This document shows positions 42,646-51,013 of a stretch of DNA of 64,000 bases, one piece after another. How positions within the stretch are numbered: position 1 is the first letter of the stretch; every line of letters begins with the position of its first letter. Origin of the DNA: JACPPO01 sp965262505 (GTDB lineage Bacteria > Acidobacteriota > Vicinamibacteria > Vicinamibacterales > UBA2999); contig CBDHFM010000030.1 of NCBI GenBank assembly GCA_965262505.1, forward strand, positions 2,356,001 through 2,420,000, written 5' to 3'. The notes under the pieces were generated by a model. The model was not told the DNA's origin and did not search any database. It saw only the letters and a list, made by a program, of their open reading frames with translations. The translations under genes and the position numbers were made by a program.

Positions 42646-42747
42646 GAATCATAGCGCCGTGAGAATCGTAGTGCCGTCGGAATCGTAGTGCCGTCGGAAT
42701 CGTAGTGCCGTCGGAATCGTAGTGCCGTCGGAATCGTAGTGCTGTGA
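42646..42747. repeat. 17-bp tandem repeat between pyruvate kinase and amidase operon
   Basis: Six head-to-tail 17-bp units, consensus gaatcgtagtgccgtcg, starting at 42646, 42663, 42680, 42697, 42714 and 42731; the four middle units are nearly identical. It lies between divergent genes, and the last unit contains the GTG start of the small gene at 42744. Unit number variation could alter promoter spacing on both sides. Confidence 0.9.
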
Positions 42748-42920
42748 GAATCACTGTCTGGTTTGAGAATGCCGCGCGGGACGCGGAGCATCGAGGGTTG
42801 CCGGCCCTGCGGCCGCTACTGGAGGCGCTCGCACGTTCCACGGCGGCGCTGAGAGCCGCCGACTGGAACCTCGACGCCGCCGGCACGTTCGACGACCCCA
42901 AGAGCCCGGATGGCCGCTGA
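42744..42920 (+). CDS. Small protein overlapping the amidase start
   Basis: 58 residues from GTG 42744 at the end of the tandem repeat: VRITVWFENAARDAEHRGLP then ALRPLLEALARSTAALRAADWNLDAAGTFDD. It overlaps the amidase ATG (42910) by 11 bp in another frame. Its helical amphipathic pattern and position recall small partner proteins (GatC, AtzG) placed before amidases, but no sequence motif proves it. Confidence 0.5.
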   Translation: MRITVWFENAARDAEHRGLPALRPLLEALARSTAALRAADWNLDAAGTFDDPKSPDGR

Positions 42921-44277
42921 GCCCCGAACGATTACGGAGCTGGCGCCGGCGCTGTACTCGCGGGAGGTGACGTCCGAGGCGATCACCAACCGCTGCCTCG
43001 CTGCCATCGCCGAGCGCAATCCGTCGCTCAACGCATTCATCACCGTACTTGCGGACGCGGCGCACGAACAGGCGCTCCGGGCAGATGCTGAGATGGACGC
43101 CGGTCGGTATCGCGGACCACTGCATGGAGTTCCTGTCTCGCTGAAGGATCTGATAGACCTCAGCGGCACGACGACCAGCGCCGCGTCGCGCGTGCGTCGA
43201 GGGCACATGGCGACCGGGGACGCGACGATCGCGGCTCGCCTGCGCGAGGCTGGCGCGATCATCATCGGCAAGACGAACCTCCACGAGTTTGCCTTCGGCA
43301 CCACGAACGAGGACTCCGCGTTCGGCGCCGCGCGGCATCCGCTCGACCCCAACCGGTCGCCTGGCGGATCCTCGGGCGGATCCGCAGTGTCGGTGCTGGC
43401 CGACATGGCGTATGCGTCGGTTGGCACCGACACGGGCGGCTCCGTTCGAATACCGTCGGCGGCCTGCGGCCTCGTGGGACTCAAGCCCACCGTCGGCGAG
43501 ATTCCGACCGACGGCGTGGTCCCGCTGAGCGGTACGCTGGACCACGTCGGTCCGATATGCCGGTCTGTCGAGGACGCGGGGATCCTGTACGACGTGCTCC
43601 GTGGCGCAGCGCCGACACCGATGCCGACACCGGCGCCGACACTGGGCAAGCGCGCACCAGAGGCGCGGGGACTCCGCCTCGGCGTGTTGCGCGACTATTT
43701 CATGGCGCCGCTCGATCCCGAGGTGGCGACGAGCTTCGAGCGCGCGTGCGCGCGCCTGCAGGGGGCGGGCGTCGAGTTGCACGATGTGGCCGTCGCGCAC
43801 GCCGACGATATCGTGCCCGTCTACCTCCACATCGTCCTGCCGGAAGCCGCGGCGTACCATGCGAGCACGCTCGAGAGCCGTGCCGACGACTACACGCCGA
43901 ACGTGCGGCTGCGGCTCGAACTGGGCCGCTACATTCTGGCGGAAGACTACGTACGGGCGTTGCGCGGACGGGAAGTGCTGACCCGTGAGGTGGACGCGGC
44001 GCTCACCGGCTGCGACGGCCTGCTGCTGCCGGCGCTGCCGATACCGGCGCCCACGATCGGCGCGACCACGGTTCGCATCGGCGGGTCGGACGAGCCGATT
44101 CGCAACATCACGCTGCGACTCACCCAGCTTTTCAACCTGACCGGCCATCCGGCCATCGCGATCCCCTGCGGCAGCACGAGCGAAGGACTGCCGGTCGGCG
44201 CGCAGATTGTCGGCCATCGACACGGCACGATGGCGATGCTCGACGCGGCTCGGGCCGTCGAGCCCTGCCTGGGCTGA
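42910..44277 (+). CDS. Amidase-signature hydrolase (GatA-like)
   Basis: 455 residues. The amidase signature is complete: catalytic Lys79 (PVSLKDLID), cis-Ser in PGGSSGGS (about 154) and nucleophile Ser178 (GTDTGGSVR), then GLVGLKPTVG. A standalone amidase is more likely than the glutaminyl-tRNA amidotransferase subunit, because gatB and gatC are not adjacent, although a small overlapping protein sits where a GatC-like partner could. Reaction: amide to acid plus ammonia; substrate unknown. Followed 4 bp later by an alpha/beta hydrolase and likely cotranscribed. Confidence 0.92.
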   Translation: MAAEPRTITELAPALYSREVTSEAITNRCLAAIAERNPSLNAFITVLADAAHEQALRADAEMDAGRYRGPLHGVPVSLKDLIDLSGTTTSAASRVRRGHMATGDATIAARLREAGAIIIGKTNLHEFAFGTTNEDSAFGAARHPLDPNRSPGGSSGGSAVSVLADMAYASVGTDTGGSVRIPSAACGLVGLKPTVGEIPTDGVVPLSGTLDHVGPICRSVEDAGILYDVLRGAAPTPMPTPAPTLGKRAPEARGLRLGVLRDYFMAPLDPEVATSFERACARLQGAGVELHDVAVAHADDIVPVYLHIVLPEAAAYHASTLESRADDYTPNVRLRLELGRYILAEDYVRALRGREVLTREVDAALTGCDGLLLPALPIPAPTIGATTVRIGGSDEPIRNITLRLTQLFNLTGHPAIAIPCGSTSEGLPVGAQIVGHRHGTMAMLDAARAVEPCLG

Positions 44278-44281
44278 GCCG

Positions 44282-45343
44282 ATGATCACCTCCCTGTTTC
44301 ACGCGTGGGAACACCGGCTGGCGTCGGTGAGCAAGGACCGCGTCGTGCGGCCATTCGAGTGGGGACTCGAGTGGATCGCCGGCAACGGGCACGGTGTCCT
44401 CGACCCGGAGGAGCGCCTCCGCGCCTGGGTGGCCGAGGCGATGTCCGACACCACGGCGTTCTTCGACGCCCCTCCCACACGCGAGTATCAGTTCGAGCGG
44501 GCACCCCAGGAGGAGCGCCGCCAGGGTGAAGCCGGCACGCTGCGGTTTCCGAGCGTGCTCGTCACGCCCCACGCGGAGAACAACACGGTCGAGGCCCGAT
44601 GGTTTCCGTCGCCGGGCGAGCCCGCCGTCGGCGAGCGGGGACCGCGCGGCCGCGCCGTGGTCGTCCTGCCGCAGTGGAATGCCGATCCGGAGGGGCACAT
44701 CGGCCTGTCACGCGTGCTGGCCCGGTTCGGCGTGTCGGCCCTGCGCATGAGCCTGCCCTACCATGATGCGCGCATGCCGGCCGAACTGACCCGCGCCGAC
44801 TACATCGTCAGCTCGAACATCGCACGGACCGTTCAGGTGTGCCGCCAAGCGGTGCTCGACGCGCGGCGGGCGATCGCCTGGCTGGCGCTCCAGGGCTACG
44901 AGCGCATCGGCATTCTCGGCTCGAGCCTCGGTTCCTGTCTGGCCATGTTGACCACGGCGCATGAGCCGCGTATTCGCGCGGAAGCGCTCAACCATGTGTC
45001 GCCCTGGTTTGCCGACGTCGTCTGGCGGGGGCTTTCCACGCGGCACGTGCGCGAAGGGCTCGACGGCCATATCGACCTGGAGCGGCTCCGCCACCTGTGG
45101 CGCCCGATCAGCCCCGTCTCGTACCTTGACCGGGTCGGCCATGCGCAGACGCTCCTGGTCTACGCGCGATACGACCTGACGTTTCCGGTCGATCTGTCCA
45201 GAATGCTGGTTGATGAGTTTCGGAAGCGCGACGTACCGCACGAGGTTGCGGTCCTGCCGTGCGGCCACTACAGCACGGGATTCGCACCCTTCAAGTTCAT
45301 TGACGGATACGTGTTGACGCGGTTCTTGCGGCGGAGCCTGTAG
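44282..45343 (+). CDS. Alpha/beta hydrolase family protein
   Basis: 353 residues from ATG 44282, four bases after the amidase stop; cytoplasmic, no signal. The fold shows PQWNADPEGHIGLSRVLARFG, LSLPYHD, and the nucleophile elbow IGILGSSLGSCLAMLTTA (GSSLGS), acid in YARYDLTFPVD and late His in PCGHYSTGFAPFKF. Related to large hydrolase families with poor functional data. Coupled to the amidase, which suggests a shared amide or ester pathway. Confidence 0.85.
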   Translation: MITSLFHAWEHRLASVSKDRVVRPFEWGLEWIAGNGHGVLDPEERLRAWVAEAMSDTTAFFDAPPTREYQFERAPQEERRQGEAGTLRFPSVLVTPHAENNTVEARWFPSPGEPAVGERGPRGRAVVVLPQWNADPEGHIGLSRVLARFGVSALRMSLPYHDARMPAELTRADYIVSSNIARTVQVCRQAVLDARRAIAWLALQGYERIGILGSSLGSCLAMLTTAHEPRIRAEALNHVSPWFADVVWRGLSTRHVREGLDGHIDLERLRHLWRPISPVSYLDRVGHAQTLLVYARYDLTFPVDLSRMLVDEFRKRDVPHEVAVLPCGHYSTGFAPFKFIDGYVLTRFLRRSL

Positions 45344-45471
45344 CGCCGGGTCGTTTTCTTCACGCCTCGCAGGGCTGAGCAACCCTGTCTGTCCAGCTGA
45401 GGGTCAAACGTTGGGTCCGTATGCTGGCCGGCTCGCCTCGTATGTCGCCGCGCGCGAACGGATGCCGTCGA

Positions 45472-45975
45472 TCAGCCGCGCATGCGCAGCCACTTGCCGG
45501 CTCGATGCCGCGCGATCGCGACGGCGCGGCGCACGCGCTTCCGAGCCCGCCGGAGCCGTCGGTGGGCCTTCTCGGCGCGCCGGCGCGCCAGGCTGATCGT
45601 ATGCACTAGGAGCCCCGCCAGCCGCGGCCACCGACTCAGCGCCTCCACCCGTCGGGCGAAGCGCGACGCGTCCTCTTCGGCGACGCGCCACGCGACGCTG
45701 TCCATCGGCCCGCCGTGCAGGCGGATCGTCCGCTGCCAGAAGGCTCGGTGATGTGGACCAGCCTCGGACATGATGAGCGCCATGCGGTACTGCCGGTCGA
45801 TGCGGCGCTCGTCGCGGGTGCCGCGGCCACGCGTTGCCGCCGCCGTGAGCTCGATCACTGCGATATCGTCAGAGTCCGTCACGACGTGCACGTCCGGAAC
45901 CGACGGCACCGCTTCGCCAATGTACTTGTCGTCGACCGTGCACGTGGGGAGCGCCGGCTGCACCGGATCGATCAC
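45472..45975 (-). CDS. Hypothetical basic protein
   Basis: 167 residues from GTG 45975 (no strong ribosome site). The first 60 residues are mixed (VDDKYIGEAVPSVPDVHVV, DIAVIELTAAA), the last 80 are helical and very basic (RRRAEKAHRRLRRARKRVRR). It might be a nucleic-acid-binding or scaffold protein. No family recognised. Gene reality is moderate: the frame is long and its neighbours leave a gap here. Confidence 0.45.
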   Translation of the reverse strand: MIDPVQPALPTCTVDDKYIGEAVPSVPDVHVVTDSDDIAVIELTAAATRGRGTRDERRIDRQYRMALIMSEAGPHHRAFWQRTIRLHGGPMDSVAWRVAEEDASRFARRVEALSRWPRLAGLLVHTISLARRRAEKAHRRLRRARKRVRRAVAIARHRAGKWLRMRG

Positions 45976-46101
45976 AGATGGCAGCGTTGCCGTCTGTTGA
46001 GGTTTCGAGGACGCATCCTGAGCAGATTACTCCAGCAATGGGGAGACTTCCTCAGCATCCTGAGTGGCGGGCCGGAACGGAGCATCGGCAGCCACTCTTG
46101 A

Positions 46102-46245
46102 TTCATAACCTCGCCGCGGGTGGCGGCGGACGGGGCGCCCCATTGGCGCCGCAGGCGCCACGCCCGTGACACGTGCTTTTGGCGCCGAGCACGAATGGCG
46201 CTGTCCGCGGCCAGGACCCGCCTGGAGGTGTGAAACCGGTTCTGG
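46102..46245 (+). repeat. Palindromic dispersed repeat, copy 4
   Basis: Left outer end cataacctc at 46104-46112, right end gaggtgtgaaaccggttct at about 46225-46243. Right extension is better kept than the left one. Middle carries ggcggcggacggggcgcc and ggcgctgtccgcgg arms with central cccgtgacacg hairpin. Lies 5 bp before the convergent end of the M16 operon (stop at 46251). Confidence 0.9.
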
Positions 46246-46250
46246 CAATA

Positions 46251-47687
46251 TCAGACGTCGGACGGTAGCAACTGCGGCTCGCCGAGGCCAAGCGGCCGCA
46301 ACGACTCCGCGACAGCCTCGTAGTCTCCGACGATAAGCGTGACCGCCCGCGCGGGATCGAGGTATCGCTCGGCCACCTGGATGACGTCTGCCGCCTCGAC
46401 CGCGTGCACTCGTGGGACGAACTCCTCGAAGTAGGTATCAGGAAGCCCGAACAACGCGAGATGCGCGACGGACCGCGCCACCTGCTGTGCCGTCTCGAAG
46501 CCACGTGGATACCCGCGCGTGAGCGAGGCCTTGGCGAGCGACATCTCGCGGTCGGAAGGTGGACGCGAACCCCTGATGCCGTCGAGTTCGGCCAGACAGT
46601 CGCTGATCGCGTCTGCGGTCGACGCGGTGTGGACACTGGCCTGCAGCGAGAACGGCGCGATCCCGCGGCGCCAGTCGAACCCGCTGCGCGCGCCGTAGGT
46701 GTATCCCTTCTCTTCCCGCAGCTTCAGATTGATCCGGCTGACGAACTGCCCGCCGAGCACGGCGTTCATCACGAGCAGCGCCGGGTAGTCCGGCGTATTC
46801 CGCCGGGCCGAGAGGTGCCCGATCCGCAGTTGCGACTGCGGCGCGCCGTCGCGCGGCACGACAGCCAGGCGGGTCGACAATACGGTCTCGGGGGCGGTCC
46901 GCCCCCCGGGCGAATCGCCCGACCGGTGCTGGCTCGTCGGGTCGCCCGGCGATCCGACTTCGGGGGGCTCCGGCACATCGATTGGGGTCGAGGCCTCCGA
47001 CCACGCCGAGAAGGCCTCGTCCGCCAGCCGCAGGAGCCCACCATGCGACAGTGGCCCGGCGACCGTGATCGTCGCGCGCGAGGGGCGGAACCGGGCGGCG
47101 TGAAAGGCTGCCACGTCCTCGAGCGCCAGGGCGCCAAGGGCCAGGGCATTGCCTATCGGCAGATGCCCGTAGGGATGCTCGCCGTACATGAGCCGCCGGA
47201 AGGCGCGCTCAGCCACGGCGGAAGGGAGATCCTTCAACTGCCGGAGACGGTCGAGGCGCATCTGCCGGACGCGGTCGAGGTCACTGGCACGCAGGCTTGG
47301 CCGAACCAGAATGTCTGCCAGGAGAGCCGCGCCGCGATCCGCGAAACGCGAGAGGGTCGTCAGGGAGAAGTGCGTGGCATCGGCGCCGGCGTCAACGTCG
47401 TACTCCGCGCCGATCCGGGCAAAGCCTTCCGAGACCTCGATCGCGCTCAGAGAGCCGGTGCCCTCGTCGACCATGTCGGCGGTGATCGCCGCGAGCCCTT
47501 CTCGGCCGGGTGGATCCGCCACCGCTCCGCCGTCGACCTGCACAACCATGGTGACAACGGGCACGGTATGGTGCTCGACCGTCCGCACCTGCAACCCGTT
47601 GTGGAGCGTGTGTCTGGCGAAGCGGGGGAATCTGAACGCCGGGTCGGGCCCAACGTCAGGCAGACGCGAGCGATCCGCGCGCGTCAA
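46251..47687 (-). CDS. M16-family peptidase subunit without zinc motif
   Basis: 478 residues. M16 fold: HTLHNGLQVRTVEHHTVPVVTMVVQVDGGAVADPPGREGL, where the zinc motif HxxEH is missing (AAITADMVDEG), so this is the non-catalytic partner of the upstream enzyme. Later GGQFVSRINLKLREEKGYTYGARSGFDWRRG is the conserved C-terminal RxxxxYxY segment. Overlaps the upstream gene by 4 bp (ATGA), so stoichiometric coupled expression. In pairs like this both halves form a heterodimer. Confidence 0.92.
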   Translation of the reverse strand: MTRADRSRLPDVGPDPAFRFPRFARHTLHNGLQVRTVEHHTVPVVTMVVQVDGGAVADPPGREGLAAITADMVDEGTGSLSAIEVSEGFARIGAEYDVDAGADATHFSLTTLSRFADRGAALLADILVRPSLRASDLDRVRQMRLDRLRQLKDLPSAVAERAFRRLMYGEHPYGHLPIGNALALGALALEDVAAFHAARFRPSRATITVAGPLSHGGLLRLADEAFSAWSEASTPIDVPEPPEVGSPGDPTSQHRSGDSPGGRTAPETVLSTRLAVVPRDGAPQSQLRIGHLSARRNTPDYPALLVMNAVLGGQFVSRINLKLREEKGYTYGARSGFDWRRGIAPFSLQASVHTASTADAISDCLAELDGIRGSRPPSDREMSLAKASLTRGYPRGFETAQQVARSVAHLALFGLPDTYFEEFVPRVHAVEAADVIQVAERYLDPARAVTLIVGDYEAVAESLRPLGLGEPQLLPSDV

Positions 47688-49006
47688 GAGACCGACACCG
47701 GCTTCGAGCCTGAAAGCGCCAGCTCGCGCTGCCCCCTCGGCACGGCGCTGAGGATCACGCGCCGATCGAATCCAAGGAAGCGAGCTGTCGCGTCACGCAC
47801 GCCGGCCGTCATGGCCTCGCGGTAGCGTGACAGATCGGCGGGAAAGAACCCCGGGTCGCCGAGGAGCACGTTATAGGCGTTCAACTGGTCGGACTTGCCG
47901 CCGAACCCGCCCACCGTCTGAAGACGGTACATGAAATGCGCTTCGACCTGCGCGCGGGCGCGTTCCATTTCGCTCTCCGACGGCCCTGCCTCGATCAGCC
48001 GCTGCAACTCCTGGTCGATGATCGCCGCGATGTCGGTCAGGGACCCTCCTGGTGCAGCGGTGGCCACCAGGAGAAAGAATCCGGCGAGCTCCTGCGAGCT
48101 CTGGTGTGCCGACACGTCGAGCGCGACGCGGCGCTCGTACACCAGCGTGCGATAGAGGCGCGAGGTCTTGCCATTGGCGAGCAGATCCCCGAGCAGATCC
48201 AGCTCCGCATCACCCTCGTCGAACATGGCGGGCGACAGCCACGCCATGTAGACCCGCGGCATCTCGACACGGTCTTCGAGCACAAGCCGCACCTCGTCGG
48301 CGAGGTCGGCGGTACGGCGCACCGGTACGGGACGCGGGCCGGGCGGCAATTCTCCGAAATACCGATCGGCCAGATCGAACGCCCGCTCGGTCCCGATGTC
48401 GCCGGCTAGGGTCAGCGACGCGTTGGCGGGGTGATAGTAGGTGCGGAAGAACGCCTGCACGTCTTCCAGGCGCATGGCGCGGATGTCGTCGGAGGACCCG
48501 ATCGTGAGCCAGTGGTAGGGATGATCCTCCGGAAACAGGGCGGCTGTCATCGCCATCAACGCGAAGCCGTAAGGTCGATTCTCGTAATTCTGCCGCCGCT
48601 CGTTCAGGACGACGTCGCGCTGGGTCTCGAAGCGCTCGGGCGTGACCGCCGGCAGTAGGAAGCCCATGCGATCCGACTCCATCCACAGCGCCAGGTCGAC
48701 GGCGCTCGTCGGCACCACCTCCCAGTAGTTCGTGCGATCGGTGTTGGTCGATCCGTTGAGGACCCCACCCGCCTGCTGCAGTGGCTGGAAAAAGCCGGCA
48801 TTGTGGTGCTCGGACCCCTCGAACATGAGGTGTTCAAAGAGGTGGGCGAAGCCGGTCCGGCCGAGTTGCTCGTCCTTCGACCCGACGTGATACCAGATGT
48901 TCACGGCGACGATCGGGACGTGATGGTCTTCGTGGACGATGACGTCAAGGCCGTTGGCGAGCGTTCGTTTCGTGAAAGGGAGCGTGAGGGAGTCCACGCC
49001 GAGCAT
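47684..49006 (-). CDS. M16-family zinc peptidase (catalytic subunit)
   Basis: 440 residues from ATG 49006 (longer start at 49042 rejected). Zinc site HLFEH in GFAHLFEHLMFEG with distal Glu about 75 residues on, and SLTLAGDIG and later YRTLVYERRVA conserved. No signal peptide, so the pair may work in the cytoplasm, or export is unclassical. Processes peptides such as signal or pre-sequences or antimicrobial peptides. Upstream of the non-catalytic partner. Divergent from the Fur-like controlled operon 107 bp away. Confidence 0.93.
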   Translation of the reverse strand: MLGVDSLTLPFTKRTLANGLDVIVHEDHHVPIVAVNIWYHVGSKDEQLGRTGFAHLFEHLMFEGSEHHNAGFFQPLQQAGGVLNGSTNTDRTNYWEVVPTSAVDLALWMESDRMGFLLPAVTPERFETQRDVVLNERRQNYENRPYGFALMAMTAALFPEDHPYHWLTIGSSDDIRAMRLEDVQAFFRTYYHPANASLTLAGDIGTERAFDLADRYFGELPPGPRPVPVRRTADLADEVRLVLEDRVEMPRVYMAWLSPAMFDEGDAELDLLGDLLANGKTSRLYRTLVYERRVALDVSAHQSSQELAGFFLLVATAAPGGSLTDIAAIIDQELQRLIEAGPSESEMERARAQVEAHFMYRLQTVGGFGGKSDQLNAYNVLLGDPGFFPADLSRYREAMTAGVRDATARFLGFDRRVILSAVPRGQRELALSGSKPVSVS

Positions 49007-49030
49007 CCTACCCTTACCGACCAACCCCCC

Positions 49031-49058
49031 TTGACCGACCAAAGTCGTCGGATATAGA
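49031..49058 (+). promoter_or_regulatory. Candidate sigma-70 promoter of the flavin redox operon
   Basis: TTGACC (49031-49036), 16-bp spacer, TATAGA (49053-49058). A start site near 49065 would put the palindromic box at +8 to +22, a position fit for repression. Confidence 0.5.
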
Positions 49059-49072
49059 CTTGTAAATGAAAG

Positions 49073-49087
49073 TGAGACTCAGTCTCA
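49073..49087. promoter_or_regulatory. Fur-box-like perfect 7-1-7 inverted repeat
   Basis: TGAGACTCAGTCTCA is a perfect palindrome of seven, one and seven bases, in the frame tGAnnnTnAnnnTCa used by Fur-family repressors. Flanks aatgaaag and ttaag are AT-rich. It sits between the promoter and the first gene ATG (49113). Regulator identity is inferred; Zur or PerR-like factors use related sites. Confidence 0.55.
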
Positions 49088-49112
49088 TTAAGTTCGCAAG
49101 GTTGCTAGCGCA

Positions 49113-50456
49113 ATGAGCCTCCGTTCGACCGTCGTCGCCGCAAACGTATGCCTGTTCGCTCTGTCCGCGCTCCCCACAGCCGCCCAGCAGGCCACCGTCG
49201 AACCCGATTCGGGACCCGACGCGACGACCCCCGTCGAGCAGGCTGGCGCCCCGGACGCGGCTCAGATCGAGGAGCTTCGCCGCCGCATCGACCTCCTCGC
49301 CGCCGAGCTGGAACGACTTCGAAGCGGCGAATCCCCTCAGGTGGAACTCACCGACGAGCGTCGCCAGAGCCTCGGCCTGGCCCCATCGGCCGCCGCCACG
49401 TATCGTCGGGCGTCGGAGGGCGTGTCGTTCGCTGGCTACGGCGAGATGTTGCTTGAGAATTTCAACAGCGAGAACGAATCAGGCGTCGGACGCGCGCCGA
49501 CCACGCGGCTCGACTTCCTGCGCGCGATCCTGTACGCGGGCTACCGGTTCAACGACAAGTTCCTGTTCAACTCGGAGATCGAGATTGAACACGCCAACGA
49601 GATCTCGGTCGAGTTCGCCTACGTCGACTACCTGGCGAGCGACAACCTGACACTGCGCGGCGGAATGATCCTGCTGCCGCTCGGTCTGGTGAACGAGTTC
49701 CACGAGCCGACCGTCTTCACAGGCGCCCGCCGCCCGGAAACGGAGCAACGGATCCTCCCGAGCACGTGGCGGGAGAACGGTGCCGGCATCCTTGGGTCCG
49801 CCGGAATCGTCAATTTTAGAGCCTACGTGACGAACGGACTGAGGGGCGCCGGGTTTTCGTCGGCGGGGCTCCGCGGGGGCCGCCAGAAGGGAGGCAAGGC
49901 GCTCGCGGCGAATCTTGCGTTCTCTGGGCGCCTGGACATCACGCCGGTTCCAGGCATCCTGGCCGGACTGGGGCTGTACAGCGGTGGTTCCGGCCAGGAG
50001 CAGGTCGTGGTCGATGGCACCCGGCTCGACATGGGAACCACGGTGGTCGAAGTGCATGGACTGGCGCAGGTGCGCGGCTTCGACCTGCGCGCGCTGTTTG
50101 CGCAGGCATCGGTCGACCAGGCCGGGCGAGCGAGCCGCGCGCTCGGTCTCCCTGCTGGCTCCCCCATCGCCGACACGATGCAGGGCGGGTACCTCCAGGC
50201 GGGCTATGACGTCCTCTCGCAGTTCACAACGCGGCTTGCGCTCACGCCCTACGTGCGGTACGAGCAGGTCGACACGCAGCACCGCGTCCCGGGAGGCTTC
50301 GTTCGCGACCTCTCGCGCGACCTCGTCCTCAAGACGCTGGGGGTCGAGTTGAAGCCGATCCCGAACGTGGCGCTCAAGACCGATTACCAGTGGATCGCCA
50401 ACGAGGCGGGGACCGGCCGCAATCAGTTCAACGTGAACCTCGGGTACGCCTTCTAG
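49113..50456 (+). CDS. Outer-membrane porin with N-terminal coiled coil
   Basis: 447 residues. Signal peptide VAANVCLFALSALPTAAQQ, acidic linker, coiled coil (IEELRRRIDLLAAELERLR) about 45-75, then a beta-barrel rich in alternating strands from VSFAGYGEMLLENFN to the C-terminal NQFNVNLGYAF, ending in Phe as outer-membrane barrels do. Resembles phosphate-selective or carbohydrate porins, but its ligand is unknown. First gene of a four-gene operon (2 bp to the next) below a Fur-like box; in this setting it could admit iron complexes or electron-shuttle substrates. Confidence 0.85.
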   Translation: MSLRSTVVAANVCLFALSALPTAAQQATVEPDSGPDATTPVEQAGAPDAAQIEELRRRIDLLAAELERLRSGESPQVELTDERRQSLGLAPSAAATYRRASEGVSFAGYGEMLLENFNSENESGVGRAPTTRLDFLRAILYAGYRFNDKFLFNSEIEIEHANEISVEFAYVDYLASDNLTLRGGMILLPLGLVNEFHEPTVFTGARRPETEQRILPSTWRENGAGILGSAGIVNFRAYVTNGLRGAGFSSAGLRGGRQKGGKALAANLAFSGRLDITPVPGILAGLGLYSGGSGQEQVVVDGTRLDMGTTVVEVHGLAQVRGFDLRALFAQASVDQAGRASRALGLPAGSPIADTMQGGYLQAGYDVLSQFTTRLALTPYVRYEQVDTQHRVPGGFVRDLSRDLVLKTLGVELKPIPNVALKTDYQWIANEAGTGRNQFNVNLGYAF

Positions 50457-50458
50457 CC

Positions 50459-51013
50459 ATGAGAAGAGCTTCGGGCGTTCGGCTTTGGGCGTTGGGCCTT
50501 GGGCTTTGGGCGTTGGGCCTTGGGCTTGCTGCCGCCCAGGGTCTCAGCCGCGAGGAGGCGCTGGCGGCGGTTTACGGTGGCGCGGATATCCGCGCGGAGC
50601 AGCTGTTCCTCACACCGGCACAGGTGACGCAGGTCGCGACACGCGCCGGAACCGACCCGGCGTCTGCCATCGTGGCCCGGTATCTCGCCACACGCAGTGG
50701 GCAGATCATCGGCCGTGCCTACGTGGATACTCACACCGTCCGGACCAAGAGGGAGAGCCTGCTGATCTCCCTGGACGCGCAGGGCCGCGTGGTGCGCATC
50801 GATGTGACTGCGTTCCTTGAACCCCCGGAATTCCGGGCACCAGAGCCGTGGCTGGAGCAGTACCGCGGGCGCGTGCTTGATGACGCCCTCGCGATCGACC
50901 GCGCCATCCGACCGATTGCGGGGGCCACGCTCACGGCCCGGGCCGCCAACAGCGCCGTTCGGCGCGTGCTCGCCATCGACGAGATCCTGCGGAGTGCCGG
51001 AGGCGGGCGATGA
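50459..51013 (+). CDS. FMN-binding-domain protein (covalently flavinylated)
   Basis: 184 residues. Signal peptide rich in LWALGLG repeats, then an FMN-binding domain: REEALAAVYGGADIRAEQLFL, IIGRAYVDTHTVRTKRESLLISLDAQGRVVRIDV, and C-terminal PIAGATLTARA. The GATLT motif (Thr159) is where ApbE attaches FMN through a phosphodiester bond in NqrC/RnfG-type proteins; the usual Ser or Asp before GAT is Ala here. Overlaps the next gene by 4 bp. Gene for the transferase (ApbE) is in the same operon, which supports flavinylation in the periplasm. Confidence 0.88.
   Translation: MRRASGVRLWALGLGLWALGLGLAAAQGLSREEALAAVYGGADIRAEQLFLTPAQVTQVATRAGTDPASAIVARYLATRSGQIIGRAYVDTHTVRTKRESLLISLDAQGRVVRIDVTAFLEPPEFRAPEPWLEQYRGRVLDDALAIDRAIRPIAGATLTARAANSAVRRVLAIDEILRSAGGGR
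50482..50528 (+). repeat. 21-bp tandem repeat in the signal sequence of the FMN-binding protein
   Basis: Unit gggctttgggcgttgggcctt occurs about twice, encoding LWALGLG twice in the hydrophobic core of the signal peptide. Slippage could change the length of the core by seven residues. Confidence 0.75.

Noticed and set aside
42609..42791. Longer N-terminus of pyruvate kinase
   Set aside because: The added 61 residues are translated from the 17-bp tandem repeat and the family start (VRQTKIIATVGP) fits GTG 42608.
95..46245. Repeat copies as a CRISPR array or integron sites
   Set aside because: Only four copies, kilobases apart, no regular spacers, no cas or integrase genes.
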